A DNA stretch of 15,375 bases. Origin: Methanoregula sp. GTDB taxonomy: Archaea > Halobacteriota > Methanomicrobia > Methanomicrobiales > Methanospirillaceae. Where the stretch lies: contig DUHF01000160.1 in NCBI GenBank assembly GCA_013331015.1, positions 1-15,375 of the forward strand, given 5' to 3'. Of the stretch, positions 1 to 7,105 are shown in pieces (within the stretch, counting starts at the first letter, position 1; the number at the start of each line of letters is the position of its first letter). The notes beneath the pieces are model-generated. The model saw only the letters and a list, made by a program, of their open reading frames with translations, searched no databases and was not told the DNA's origin. A program made the translations under genes and the position numbers.

Positions 1-1
1 C

Positions 2-1132
2 TCATCCCAGCACCTCTGCCGCAGCACCGACACCGCAACCTTTTGGCGCGTACCCGCACTTCTTCAGGGCGTGCTGGGTTGCGGCAAGGGTTGCGAGGAT
101 CTCGGGTGCGCTCACCGCGCCCATGCTGCCGATGCGGAAGATCTTCCCCTTGAGGTGATCCTGGCCGCCGGCAATAACAATGCCCATCTTCTTGACAATG
201 CCCCGCATCTCGTCGTCTTTGACACCAGCGGGATATTCCATTGCCGTGACGGTGGACGAGTAGTTGTGCAGCGCATCGATCTTCGGGAAGAGGGTAAGAC
301 CCCATTCCTTTGCTGCTGCCTGGACTGCCTGTGACATCTTCTGGTGCCGGGCGATCCGTGCGGGAAGGCCTTCCTCCTCGATGATGAGGCAGGCCTCGCG
401 GAGCGCAAGGAAGAGCGGCACGGCAGGCGTGTAGGGTGTCTCCATCGGCGTGCCGCCGGCGCTCTTCTTGTACGCGGGAAGGTCGAGGTAGAACGGCGGG
501 TTCTTCGTCATGCGCTCCCATGCCCGCGGGCTTACCGAGACCATGGCAAGGCCGGCGGGTGCGGCAAAGCACTTCTGCGAACCGGTGATGGCGATATCCA
601 CGCCCCATTTGTCGGCCTCGACAACGTCGCCGCCAATGGAGGTGATGCCGTCCATCAGGAAGAGGGCGTCGTGCTTCCGGCAGAGCTTCCCGATCTCCCC
701 GGCCGGGTTCTTGATACCAACCGAGGTCTCGTTGTGGATGAGCGTGACGACTTCTGCGCCGGCCTCGAGCTGGGCTTTGAGGCCCTCGAGATCGAGCGGG
801 GTGCCCCACTCGGATTTGACCTCGGTTGCCTTGCCGTAGCGCTGGCTGATCTTGTAGAGCCGCTCGCCGAACTTGCCGTTGACGAGGCAGGCGATCTTCT
901 TGTCCCGTGCAACGTTTGCAATCGCGGCTTCCATCCCGGCCGTGCCGGATCCGCTGATAATGACAAGGTCATTGGTGGTCCCAAAGGCGGTCTTGAGTAC
1001 CCGCACACAGTCAGAATATGCGGCACCGAATTCGGCGCTGCGGTGGTTTATTGCCTGACGCGACATCGCGAGCCTTACCCGTTCCGGAATCGGGACAGGG
1101 CCGGGCATCATCAGGAGAAGTTCTTTTTCCAT
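2..1132 (-). CDS. Class V PLP-dependent aminotransferase (alanine-glyoxylate / serine-pyruvate / archaeal aspartate type)
   Basis: This 376-residue cytosolic enzyme is a fold-type I, class V aminotransferase. Visible landmarks are the N-terminal MPGPVPIPERV substrate loop, the phosphate-binding GSGTAGMEA at 61-69, HNETSVG at 133-139, the cofactor-ring Asp161 in LFLMDGITSIGGD, and the Schiff-base Lys187 in GSQKCFAAPAG. Length is normal for the family. The archaeal relative MJ0959 is a broad-specificity enzyme that can act as phosphoserine aminotransferase, so aspartate, serine/phosphoserine or alanine/glyoxylate are all possible substrates; sequence alone does not decide. The ATG has no clear Shine-Dalgarno, and an AT-rich block about 20-30 nt upstream fits a leaderless transcript. 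It diverges from purE. The stop codon lies at the very edge of the window, so the gene is complete. Confidence 0.93.
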   Translation of the reverse strand: MEKELLLMMPGPVPIPERVRLAMSRQAINHRSAEFGAAYSDCVRVLKTAFGTTNDLVIISGSGTAGMEAAIANVARDKKIACLVNGKFGERLYKISQRYGKATEVKSEWGTPLDLEGLKAQLEAGAEVVTLIHNETSVGIKNPAGEIGKLCRKHDALFLMDGITSIGGDVVEADKWGVDIAITGSQKCFAAPAGLAMVSVSPRAWERMTKNPPFYLDLPAYKKSAGGTPMETPYTPAVPLFLALREACLIIEEEGLPARIARHQKMSQAVQAAAKEWGLTLFPKIDALHNYSSTVTAMEYPAGVKDDEMRGIVKKMGIVIAGGQDHLKGKIFRIGSMGAVSAPEILATLAATQHALKKCGYAPKGCGVGAAAEVLG

Positions 1133-1146
1133 GGAGATCTGCCAAT

Positions 1147-1171
1147 AGTATATCTAAATAAGGACAATATA
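1147..1171. promoter_or_regulatory. Shared AT-rich divergent promoter for the aminotransferase and purE
   Basis: Only 46 bp separate the two divergent start codons (1132 minus, 1179 plus). The middle holds one AT-rich block, read as TATATCTAAATAAGG on plus and CTTATTTAGATATAC on minus. Its centre is about 23-27 nt from both start codons, the usual spacing of an archaeal TATA box from the transcription start. Neither gene has an obvious Shine-Dalgarno, so both may be leaderless and compete for overlapping TBP sites. Inference from spacing only. Confidence 0.5.
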
Positions 1172-1178
1172 TGTTTGG

Positions 1179-1583
1179 ATGGCTAGCATGGCTGACGTAG
1201 CGATTATCTGCGGTTCTGCATCGGACAGCGCTATTGCGGACAAGGCAAAGAAGGTCCTCGATGACCAGAAGGTCTCCTGGGATTACCAGGTCATTTCTGC
1301 CCACCGGGACCCGGACAAACTGGAGGCGTATCTCAAAACGAGTGAGGCGAAGGTCTTTATCGGTATTGCCGGGCTGTCGGCAGCCCTTCCGGGCGTGATC
1401 GCGTCAAAGACCGACAGACCGGTCATCGGGGTTCCGGTCAGCGGGGTCCTCAATGGCCTCGACGCCCTCCTCTCCATCGTCCAGATGCCAAAAGGCGTGC
1501 CGGTCGCCTGCGTTGGCGTGGACAACGGGGACAACGCGGCATGGCTTGCGGTCAGGATCCTGAAGCTTGCGGGGAAGAGATAA
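1179..1583 (+). CDS. purE: PurE: 5-(carboxyamino)imidazole ribonucleotide mutase / AIR carboxylase
   Basis: PurE acts at the carboxylation step of de novo purine synthesis, producing 4-carboxy-AIR. The 134-residue protein has the GSASDS phosphate-binding motif (12-17), SAHRDP with the catalytic-type His42, and the LLSIVQMPKGVPVA segment of the family. The class I motif GGAAHLPGM is here AGLSAALPGV: the His (His75 in E. coli PurE) is replaced by Ala69, and the motif leans toward the IAGRSNALSG form of class II enzymes. Whether the substrate is N5-CAIR or AIR plus CO2 is therefore open. No purK is in the window. Two in-frame ATGs exist (1179 and 1188); 1179 fits the TATA spacing slightly better. 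A T6 tract follows 11 nt after the stop. Confidence 0.93.
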   Translation: MASMADVAIICGSASDSAIADKAKKVLDDQKVSWDYQVISAHRDPDKLEAYLKTSEAKVFIGIAGLSAALPGVIASKTDRPVIGVPVSGVLNGLDALLSIVQMPKGVPVACVGVDNGDNAAWLAVRILKLAGKR

Positions 1584-1593
1584 CCCATCCCGG

Positions 1594-1599
1594 TTTTTT
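1594..1599 (+). terminator. T-run terminator after purE
   Basis: A run of six T follows a CCCGG stretch 11 nt after the purE stop. Archaeal RNA polymerase commonly terminates at T-rich tracts without a stable hairpin. No further plus-strand gene follows until 1827. Confidence 0.5.
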
Positions 1600-1826
1600 C
1601 TCATTCCGGTACGATACGTCTTCTGTCGTCTGCATGGTGCACCAGGCGCTGGCGGGCCGGCCGGCTCTCCATCTGCCGTGGGGCCAGGCAATTTCGGATT
1701 TCCGTGGCAGAAAACAGAATTGGCTGCCCCCTTTTCTACCCTCCCCGCTCCTGAGCGATATCCCTCATACGACCGGCTTTGCTACCATGGAATAGAGCAA
1801 TATGCCTGCCCGGCAAGAGTACATCT

Positions 1827-3179
1827 GTGCCATCCCGTGTAGATCCCGGACGCATCCGGATCCTCAGGGCCGGTCCGCCCCGTGCCGGACGGTACGTGCT
1901 GTACTGGATGCAGTCGTCGCAGCGGACAGAAGAGAACCCGGCGCTGGCATACGCAACGGAACGCGCCGACCGGGCCGGCCTCCCCCTCGTTGTGTACTTC
2001 GGCCTTGACCGGAGATACCCGGAAAGCACCCTCCGGCATTTCCGGTTCATGGCTGAGGGGCTCTCAGAGATCGCCCGCTCGCTCGAAGCGATGGGGATCT
2101 TTTTTGCCCTGCTGGCAAAATCCCCGCAGGAGGGTGCCTGCCGGCTTGCGAAGGACGCGTCCTTGCTGGTCCTTGACCGGGGCTATCTCCGGCCCCATCT
2201 TGTAATGGAGAAGTACGCGGGGGAGAACTGCCCCTGTCCGGTCGTGCAGGTCGAGGGAAATGTCGCGGTGCCGGTGGACACCGCATCGCCAAAGGAGGAG
2301 TATTCAGCCGCAACCCTCCGCCCGAAAATTGAACGGCTTCTCGACCGGTTCCTGCACCGTACCGTAACCGTGGCACCCCGGCACTCCTCCCTTTCCCTTG
2401 ATCTTGCAACCCTTGCAGGAGAGCCGGCCGGCACGATTCTTTCGCAGGTGGAGATGGACCGGAGCGTCCCTGCATCCCCCGTGCTGAAAGGGGGGAGTGC
2501 CGAAGCGGACCGATGGTTTTCGGATTTCCTCAATCAACGGCTTGACACGTTTGCGGAAACGCGCAACGATCCCGGAGGGGACGGGGGCTCGGGCATGAGC
2601 CCATACCTCCATTTCGGGCAGGTTTCGCCGGTCACGCTCGCCCTCCGGGCCCGGGAACACGGGGGGCCGGGCATGAGCGCGTTTCTCGAAGAGCTTATCG
2701 TCCGCCGGGAGCTTGCGGTCAACTTCGTCCACTACAACCCGCACTACGATACCATTGCGTCGCTTCCGGCATGGGCACAGAACACCCTTGCCCGTCACCA
2801 GGGCGACCAGCGGGAGTACGTGTACTCACCTGCTGAGCTGGAGAAGGCGGCAACCCATGACCCGTACTGGAATGCCGCCCAGCGGGAGATGGTGACGACC
2901 GGCCACATGCAGGGCTACATGCGGATGTACTGGGGCAAGAAGATCCTTGAATGGAGCCCGTCGCCGCAGGAGGCCTACGCGACGGCGCTTGCCCTCAACA
3001 ACCGGTACGAGATCGACGGGCGGGATCCGAACGGGTATGCCGGGGTTGCCTGGTGCTTCGGGAAGCACGACCGGCCGTGGAAGGAGCGGGAGATCTTTGG
3101 CATGGTACGGTACATGAATGCCGCGGGGCTCAAACGAAAATTTGCCATGGACCGGTATATTTCCAGGTTTCCGGGGTGA
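1827..3179 (+). CDS. phr: Class II CPD photolyase (deoxyribodipyrimidine photolyase)
   Basis: The product splits cyclobutane pyrimidine dimers with blue or near-UV light, using a non-covalent reduced FAD. It aligns by eye along its length with the Methanosarcina mazei class II enzyme: N-terminal RIRILRAG, VLYWMQSSQRTEEN, NMSPYLHFGQ-like MSPYLHFGQVSP, THDPYWNAAQ, GYMRMYWGKKILEW and DGRDPNGYAG. The electron-transfer Trp dyad is present as W369 and W376 (codons at 2931 and 2952). I chose the GTG at 1827 (450 residues) because it places RIRILRAG close to the N-terminus as in homologues; the frame is open back to a TTG at 1779, but those residues look like noise. No strong Shine-Dalgarno is seen. 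It stands alone on its strand and is convergent with the flavoprotein gene. Confidence 0.94.
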   Translation: MPSRVDPGRIRILRAGPPRAGRYVLYWMQSSQRTEENPALAYATERADRAGLPLVVYFGLDRRYPESTLRHFRFMAEGLSEIARSLEAMGIFFALLAKSPQEGACRLAKDASLLVLDRGYLRPHLVMEKYAGENCPCPVVQVEGNVAVPVDTASPKEEYSAATLRPKIERLLDRFLHRTVTVAPRHSSLSLDLATLAGEPAGTILSQVEMDRSVPASPVLKGGSAEADRWFSDFLNQRLDTFAETRNDPGGDGGSGMSPYLHFGQVSPVTLALRAREHGGPGMSAFLEELIVRRELAVNFVHYNPHYDTIASLPAWAQNTLARHQGDQREYVYSPAELEKAATHDPYWNAAQREMVTTGHMQGYMRMYWGKKILEWSPSPQEAYATALALNNRYEIDGRDPNGYAGVAWCFGKHDRPWKEREIFGMVRYMNAAGLKRKFAMDRYISRFPG

Positions 3180-3363
3180 GGGACACGCGGCCGGGATTGT
3201 GCGATCGGTCCCTGCCGGGCAGCTGGCGCCCGACGATTGACATGCAGGTGAGCCCCCTCCTTCTTCCCGCGGGAGCCTGCAGGGGAAGTGCCTTCCGGGC
3301 TTTCGGCCCCAACCCGGTTCCCGCGTTGCGGGATCTCCGTAGAAAACCAGGGAGGAAAAGAGA

Positions 3364-3391
3364 GATCCAAAACGATGAAAAAACCAAAAGA
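3364..3391 (-). terminator. Multiple T-run terminator after the flavodoxin-fold gene
   Basis: Immediately after the stop codon at 3392, the minus strand reads TCTTTTGGTTTTTTCATCGTTTTGG, here given in pieces: TCTTTTGG, TTTTTTC, TTTTGG. Several closely spaced T tracts without a hairpin are typical of archaeal intrinsic termination. The region is the convergent junction with the photolyase gene, about 210 bp long, with no other gene visible. Confidence 0.55.
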
Positions 3392-4159
3392 TCATCCGGT
3401 TCCTGGAGATGAGTTGGGGGCTGGACTGGACCCCTCCTCAAGAAATATGCCCCCAAAATCTTTTGCTGCTTTGACGTAGCTTTCGTTTGTCTCATCTTCT
3501 GCGTTTTTTGTATATTGCCAGTTCCAGCAGAGCTTCGGGTTTACCTGAAAACCGAAGTAACGGAGCACCCTTCTCTGCGTTTCAAATGCGTTTTTTCCAT
3601 TCCAGTTCTGTCCGATCACTATCAGCCCGGCTTCAATGCCGGCAACAATGTTCTCTTCCCCGAGGGTCGAGTGCATGTTTTCAATCCAGGTGAGGCGTTC
3701 AATCAGTTTCTGGTAGTATGAATTCAGTGCGCCCCACCTTACCGAGGCGAAGAACACAACACAGTCCGATGTGAACAGTTCTCTCGTGATTCTAAAGAGC
3801 TCATCGTCCGCATTGTTGATACTTGCCCAGCACCTGTGATGTCCGCTCGGATTTTTATTTTTATCTTTAAGGACGGCCTTTTTTAGCCCGCAGTTGTTCC
3901 CGCTTGCGTCGGAAACATTTCCTTCGCACGGGTGGATCGTTAATTTCGGGACTTCGATGAGCATTGCGTCAACACCGGACCTCCTCAACTCCCCGGCAAT
4001 CCTGTACGCAAGCCGGGTGCTCTTTGGCGTCTCTTCCTGCCCCTCCCACCGGTTCGACGTAGTGAGCAGAAGGACTTTTTTTTTGGTTTTGAGATGGTTG
4101 ATGGTGTTTTCAAGCTGTTCTTTACTTTTTTGGGCATCGCGGGGATCCATAGCATGCAT
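3392..4159 (-). CDS. Flavodoxin-fold NAD(P)H-dependent FMN reductase-like protein
   Basis: The 255-residue product has a flavodoxin/FMN-reductase fold: a first strand KKVLLLTTSN followed by a phosphate-binding loop and helix (STRLAYRIAGEL), then a segment FTSDCVVFFASVRWGALNSYYQKLIERL matching the family 'D..if.sP.yw...s...K...DR' region. Between strands 2 and 3 lies a Cys-containing loop (IHPCEG, NNCG, HHRCW). It recalls the iron-sulfur flavoprotein loop but lacks the compact CxxCxxC spacing, so cluster binding is doubtful. The frame extends to a GTG at 4234. I prefer ATG 4159 because a TTACAATATC element lies about 26 nt upstream, and the domain starts later anyway; ATG 4150 is also possible. 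Sampled stretches are about 43-53% GC against roughly 60% or more in neighbours, suggesting separate origin. Likely a flavin/redox partner; substrate unknown. Confidence 0.75.
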   Translation of the reverse strand: MHAMDPRDAQKSKEQLENTINHLKTKKKVLLLTTSNRWEGQEETPKSTRLAYRIAGELRRSGVDAMLIEVPKLTIHPCEGNVSDASGNNCGLKKAVLKDKNKNPSGHHRCWASINNADDELFRITRELFTSDCVVFFASVRWGALNSYYQKLIERLTWIENMHSTLGEENIVAGIEAGLIVIGQNWNGKNAFETQRRVLRYFGFQVNPKLCWNWQYTKNAEDETNESYVKAAKDFGGIFLEEGSSPAPNSSPGTG

Positions 4160-4361
4160 AAGCTGACCCAACGTTGTAAAGATATTGTAACCGTGGTGAG
4201 ACGGGAAGGATTGTTTTGTGAAGCCTGATTGCACACTCGTTCATCGCAATGATACTCTTTTCTGGCGAAGGTATGCCTGCACACGAGGGGATGATTCCGT
4301 GATCCGCACATGTTGGTGAACGGGCATCGGTCACGGAGAGGGGCTGAGGGGTGATTCTGCG

Positions 4362-4378
4362 TATTTAAAAAAAATTCC
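4362..4378 (-). terminator. T8 tract after the cryptochrome-like gene (also TATA-like)
   Basis: On the minus strand this reads GGAATTTTTTTTAAATA, starting about 25 nt after the stop of the gene ending at 4403. The T8 run is a good archaeal terminator. The same bases also look like a TATA element for the flavoprotein gene downstream, though that would give a leader of 100-180 nt. The 17-bp sequence recurs exactly at 15101-15117. Confidence 0.45.
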
Positions 4379-4402
4379 TTCCCCTCTGCCCCCTCACCCG
4401 GG

Positions 4403-5992
4403 TTACCGGCGCTTCCCCGGTTTCCGGTCACCAGGCACCGGCACCGGAACGCCGGCACATGCCCCGATCGAACTGAGATAGGTCTCCGCTTTTGCGATCA
4501 GCGCATCCCGCTTCCCTTCCTCCATGCGGGTGATATACGTGATGAAAGGGGCCATCCGCGGATTATGCTCAAATATATCGCGGTGGACATACAGGAACCG
4601 CCAGTAGAGGGCGTCCCAGAGATCGCACCACGGGCCTTTTTGGAAATTACTCATCTTCAACACATACCGGGAGCCGGATATGTAGGGTTTGGAACTCATC
4701 AGCCCGCCATCGGCAAACTGGCTCATCCCGTACACGTTGGGGACCATCACCCAGTCGTAGGCATCGATGAAGAGCTCCGAGAACCAGTCATAGACGCGGT
4801 CCGGGTGGAACTCCGCAAGGAGCATCATGTTCCCCAGCACCATGAGGCGCTCGATATGATGGCAGTAGGCACTGCCAAGCACCCGCCGTATCGAGATATC
4901 GACGGGTTCGATGCCCGTGGAAGCCGTCCAGAAGCAGGGAGGCACCGGGCGGGTCAGCCCCAGGACATTGGAGGTCTGCTCCTTTCTTCCTTCCAGCAGG
5001 TAGACCGCCCTGATAAACTCCCGCCAGCCGATCATCTGGCGAATGAACCCCTCAAGGGACTGAAGCGGGATATCCTGCTCCTGTGCATGCCGCAGTGCTG
5101 CATCCACCACGTAGGTGGGAGTGAGGAGGCCGGTATTCAGCAGGGGGCTGAGCCCGGAATGGAACAGGAACGTCTCGTTCCGGTGAATCGCGTCCTCGTA
5201 CCGCCCGAACAGCACCAGCCGGTTCATGAGGAAATCGTCAAACCAGCGTTCCGCATCTTCAAACGTGACCGGCCAGAAAAAGGCTCCGGCATCCCCGTAC
5301 GAGTCCGGAAAATGTTCCTGCACGTACCTGATCGCTTCGGTGACATACTCGTTTTGGGCAGGATACCGGACCGGAGGGACCGGGTAATCCTCCGGCAGCG
5401 GTTCGCGGTTGAGGGTATCGAATGTCCAGCGTTTCCCTACCGGTGTACCATCCTTTTCGAGCAGGATCTTGTGACGTTTCCTCTGTTCGATGTAGAACTC
5501 CGTGAGGTAGAACCGCCTCCCCTTTGGGTAGAACTCCCTGAGGTATTGTCGGGAACACAAAAACATCGGGCTCTCGTACGTAACCAGCCGGATTCCCCGG
5601 CTGGTGCAGGCTTCCTCAATCTCCCCGATCAGACCGTTTTCCAGCGGATCGCAGAGATGGACCACGGAAACACCGGCGCCGGCAAGCCGGACGAACACAT
5701 CTGCGCTTTTTTCAAGCAGCGCGGTATCAAGATAGTCGGCAGTGAAACCTTTTCCTGCAAGATAATCGCGGTACCCCCGCATGGATGCACGGTGCAGGAT
5801 CAGTTTCTGGGCATGGAACCGGTGCCTGCGGAAGAACCATGGGTCTTCAGCAAGGAGTACCGGCCTGCCATCTGCCAGCGCCGGGCTCTCTGCAAACAGC
5901 TGGTGGGGATAGACCAGCGTAACTTCGGACACGGAACCGGCAGAGGGGGTTGTCCGCCTCCTGCCTTTGCCATTCCCCCGCGGGGCCTTCAT
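4403..5992 (-). CDS. Cryptochrome/photolyase-related protein (FeS-BCP / PhrB family, DPRP type) with degenerate Fe-S site
   Basis: The 529-residue flavoprotein belongs to the bacterial cryptochrome/(6-4) photolyase family (PF04244 type). An N-terminal alpha/beta antenna domain begins at VTLVYPHQLF (25-34). The C-terminal FAD domain shows MIGWREFIRAVY (320-331), HHIERLMVLGN (378-388, with the His pair typical of 6-4 repair), NVYGMSQFADGG (419-430) and SKPYISGSRYVLKMS. In Agrobacterium PhrB a [4Fe-4S] cluster is held by C350, C438, C441 and C454. Here only the last is evident (Cys456 in GPWCDLWDALYW): the CxxC loop after KMSNF is missing and the C350 position reads as Val364. The start is the ATG of an ATGA overlap with the upstream RudS-like gene, with CAGGGAAAAG upstream, so the two are translationally coupled. 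The frame is open back to 6130, but inside the upstream gene. It could repair (6-4) lesions or act as a light sensor. Confidence 0.9.
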   Translation of the reverse strand: MKAPRGNGKGRRRTTPSAGSVSEVTLVYPHQLFAESPALADGRPVLLAEDPWFFRRHRFHAQKLILHRASMRGYRDYLAGKGFTADYLDTALLEKSADVFVRLAGAGVSVVHLCDPLENGLIGEIEEACTSRGIRLVTYESPMFLCSRQYLREFYPKGRRFYLTEFYIEQRKRHKILLEKDGTPVGKRWTFDTLNREPLPEDYPVPPVRYPAQNEYVTEAIRYVQEHFPDSYGDAGAFFWPVTFEDAERWFDDFLMNRLVLFGRYEDAIHRNETFLFHSGLSPLLNTGLLTPTYVVDAALRHAQEQDIPLQSLEGFIRQMIGWREFIRAVYLLEGRKEQTSNVLGLTRPVPPCFWTASTGIEPVDISIRRVLGSAYCHHIERLMVLGNMMLLAEFHPDRVYDWFSELFIDAYDWVMVPNVYGMSQFADGGLMSSKPYISGSRYVLKMSNFQKGPWCDLWDALYWRFLYVHRDIFEHNPRMAPFITYITRMEEGKRDALIAKAETYLSSIGACAGVPVPVPGDRKPGKRR

Positions 5993-6993
5993 GACTTTTC
6001 CCTGCCCCTGCCTTTCCAGACATCCCTCCCGCGATCCGTGATCTCGTCCGGCAGATCGGCAAGTTCCACCGGGTAGGGTGCAAAGAAGGACTGGTTGATG
6101 AGGGCAGGCTCCCCGAACCTGATCACCCACGAACGGAGCAGGCCGCGGGGTTCGGCAAGGGTGGCATGACCGTTTTTGTAGCGCCCGATCAGACCGAGGC
6201 AGTACGCTTTCTCATCGCCACTGATACGATCGCGGAAATAGCCGAGGGCATGCTGGAGGACATTGATATTATTGGTGTACCGCGGGACCTGGCTGAGTGC
6301 GGCACAGAGCAGATGACGGTAATGGAAAAAGAGCTCCGCCGGCTCCTTCGTTGCCCGGGATGCAACCAGCCGCCCCATCTCATGCATGAGCTGCTGGTGA
6401 CAGGCCATCAGGAGGAGCTTGTTGGCCGCATGGAATGTGACGAGATCTTCGCGTGCACCCCTCTCTTCAACCGTACGGAATGTAGCCAGTGTAAAGATAC
6501 CGGTGAGGAAGTGGTCGCGGATTCGCGCATTGTTCAGGCGCAGTTCATCTTCTATTGGCAGTTCTGAGAACCGCTGCAGCACCTCCCTTGCGAAAAAGCC
6601 CGCTGTTTTTTCGATTGCCATGGATTTTCCCGCTGACGGGTATACGCGGACACCCCCGGTGCCTGACGTCGGAGAACCACCTTTTAAGATAAAACCGTCA
6701 ACGGGGGGCAGGGAGTCCAGAAAAAGGTGAGCAAAGGCGGTCATTTCCAGGGTAACGTCGCGACCGGTAGCGGGTTGAACAAGATGATCTGTACCATCCT
6801 GGCGGACAATCCTGACCGTTGCCCGGGGAATCCCGAGCCCTATCTCGACTTCCGGGCAGACCGGGATGCACTCCGCGTGTTCCCTGAGGGCCGCGACAAC
6901 CGGGGATGGTATTTTTGAACCATCGTACCGGCAGGGATCAAACTCGATACACCGGCTCACCACAACCCGGGGGCGTATAGCGGCCTGGTTCAT
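5989..6993 (-). CDS. TudS (DUF523)-DUF1722 fusion, RudS-like tRNA 4-thiouridine desulfidase
   Basis: This 334-residue protein joins an N-terminal TudS/DUF523 domain (about 8-145) to a C-terminal DUF1722/YbgA domain (about 155-310, starting at RIRDHFLTGIFTLATFR). Characterised bacterial RudS fusions remove sulfur from 4-thiouridine in tRNA with a [4Fe-4S] cluster and lessen UVA growth delay. Visible motifs are VVVSRCIEFDPCRYDG with Cys15 and Cys21, PVCPEVEIGLGIPR with Cys46 and Glu48, and FILKGGSPTSGTGG. In that last motif the usual SPSCG Cys is Ser110, so cluster ligation or activity may be altered. ATG 6993 places the first motif as in homologues; a longer frame to 7158 would run through the divergent promoter. 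It is coupled (ATGA) to the photolyase-like gene. E. coli similarly pairs ybgA (DUF1722) with phr, which supports a role in the UV response. Confidence 0.85.
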   Translation of the reverse strand: MNQAAIRPRVVVSRCIEFDPCRYDGSKIPSPVVAALREHAECIPVCPEVEIGLGIPRATVRIVRQDGTDHLVQPATGRDVTLEMTAFAHLFLDSLPPVDGFILKGGSPTSGTGGVRVYPSAGKSMAIEKTAGFFAREVLQRFSELPIEDELRLNNARIRDHFLTGIFTLATFRTVEERGAREDLVTFHAANKLLLMACHQQLMHEMGRLVASRATKEPAELFFHYRHLLCAALSQVPRYTNNINVLQHALGYFRDRISGDEKAYCLGLIGRYKNGHATLAEPRGLLRSWVIRFGEPALINQSFFAPYPVELADLPDEITDRGRDVWKGRGREKS

Positions 6994-7059
6994 GATTCGC
7001 ACACTACGTTTCCATTCTTTTGAGGATGCATATGAATTCTTGGGTCTGCGATCAGGCTT

Positions 7060-7099
7060 ATCATTCCTGAGTATCATAGTAATCATCATCAGGAATGAT
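7060..7099. promoter_or_regulatory. Perfect 11-bp inverted repeat, candidate operator between divergent units
   Basis: ATCATTCCTGA at 7060-7070 is exactly mirrored by TCAGGAATGAT at 7089-7099, with an 18-bp spacer containing the TATA-like TATCATAGTAA (7072-7082). The right arm ends 6 bp before ATG 7106. The arms therefore flank the presumed core promoter of the PNPOx-type gene, a classic position for an archaeal repressor dimer or tetramer. A second TATA-like element on the minus strand (TTCATATGC, about 7029-7037) would serve the RudS-like operon, so one regulator could act on both directions. The regulator is not in the window. Confidence 0.6.
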
Positions 7100-7105
7100 G
7101 CCCCG

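Noticed and set aside
344..1186. 280-codon plus-strand frame
   Set aside because: Antisense to the aminotransferase, whose motifs are unambiguous; low-information translation.
1779..1826. TTG-initiated extension of the class II photolyase
   Set aside because: The 16 extra residues do not resemble the family; homologues start close to RIRxLxxG.
4565..6076. 503-codon open frame on the plus strand
   Set aside because: It lies exactly antisense to the photolyase-like gene and has no recognisable domain. Long antisense frames are expected in GC-rich genes with biased third positions.
5993..6130. N-terminal extension of the cryptochrome-like protein
   Set aside because: It overlaps the coding part of the upstream gene out of frame, and the ATGA junction gives a better start.
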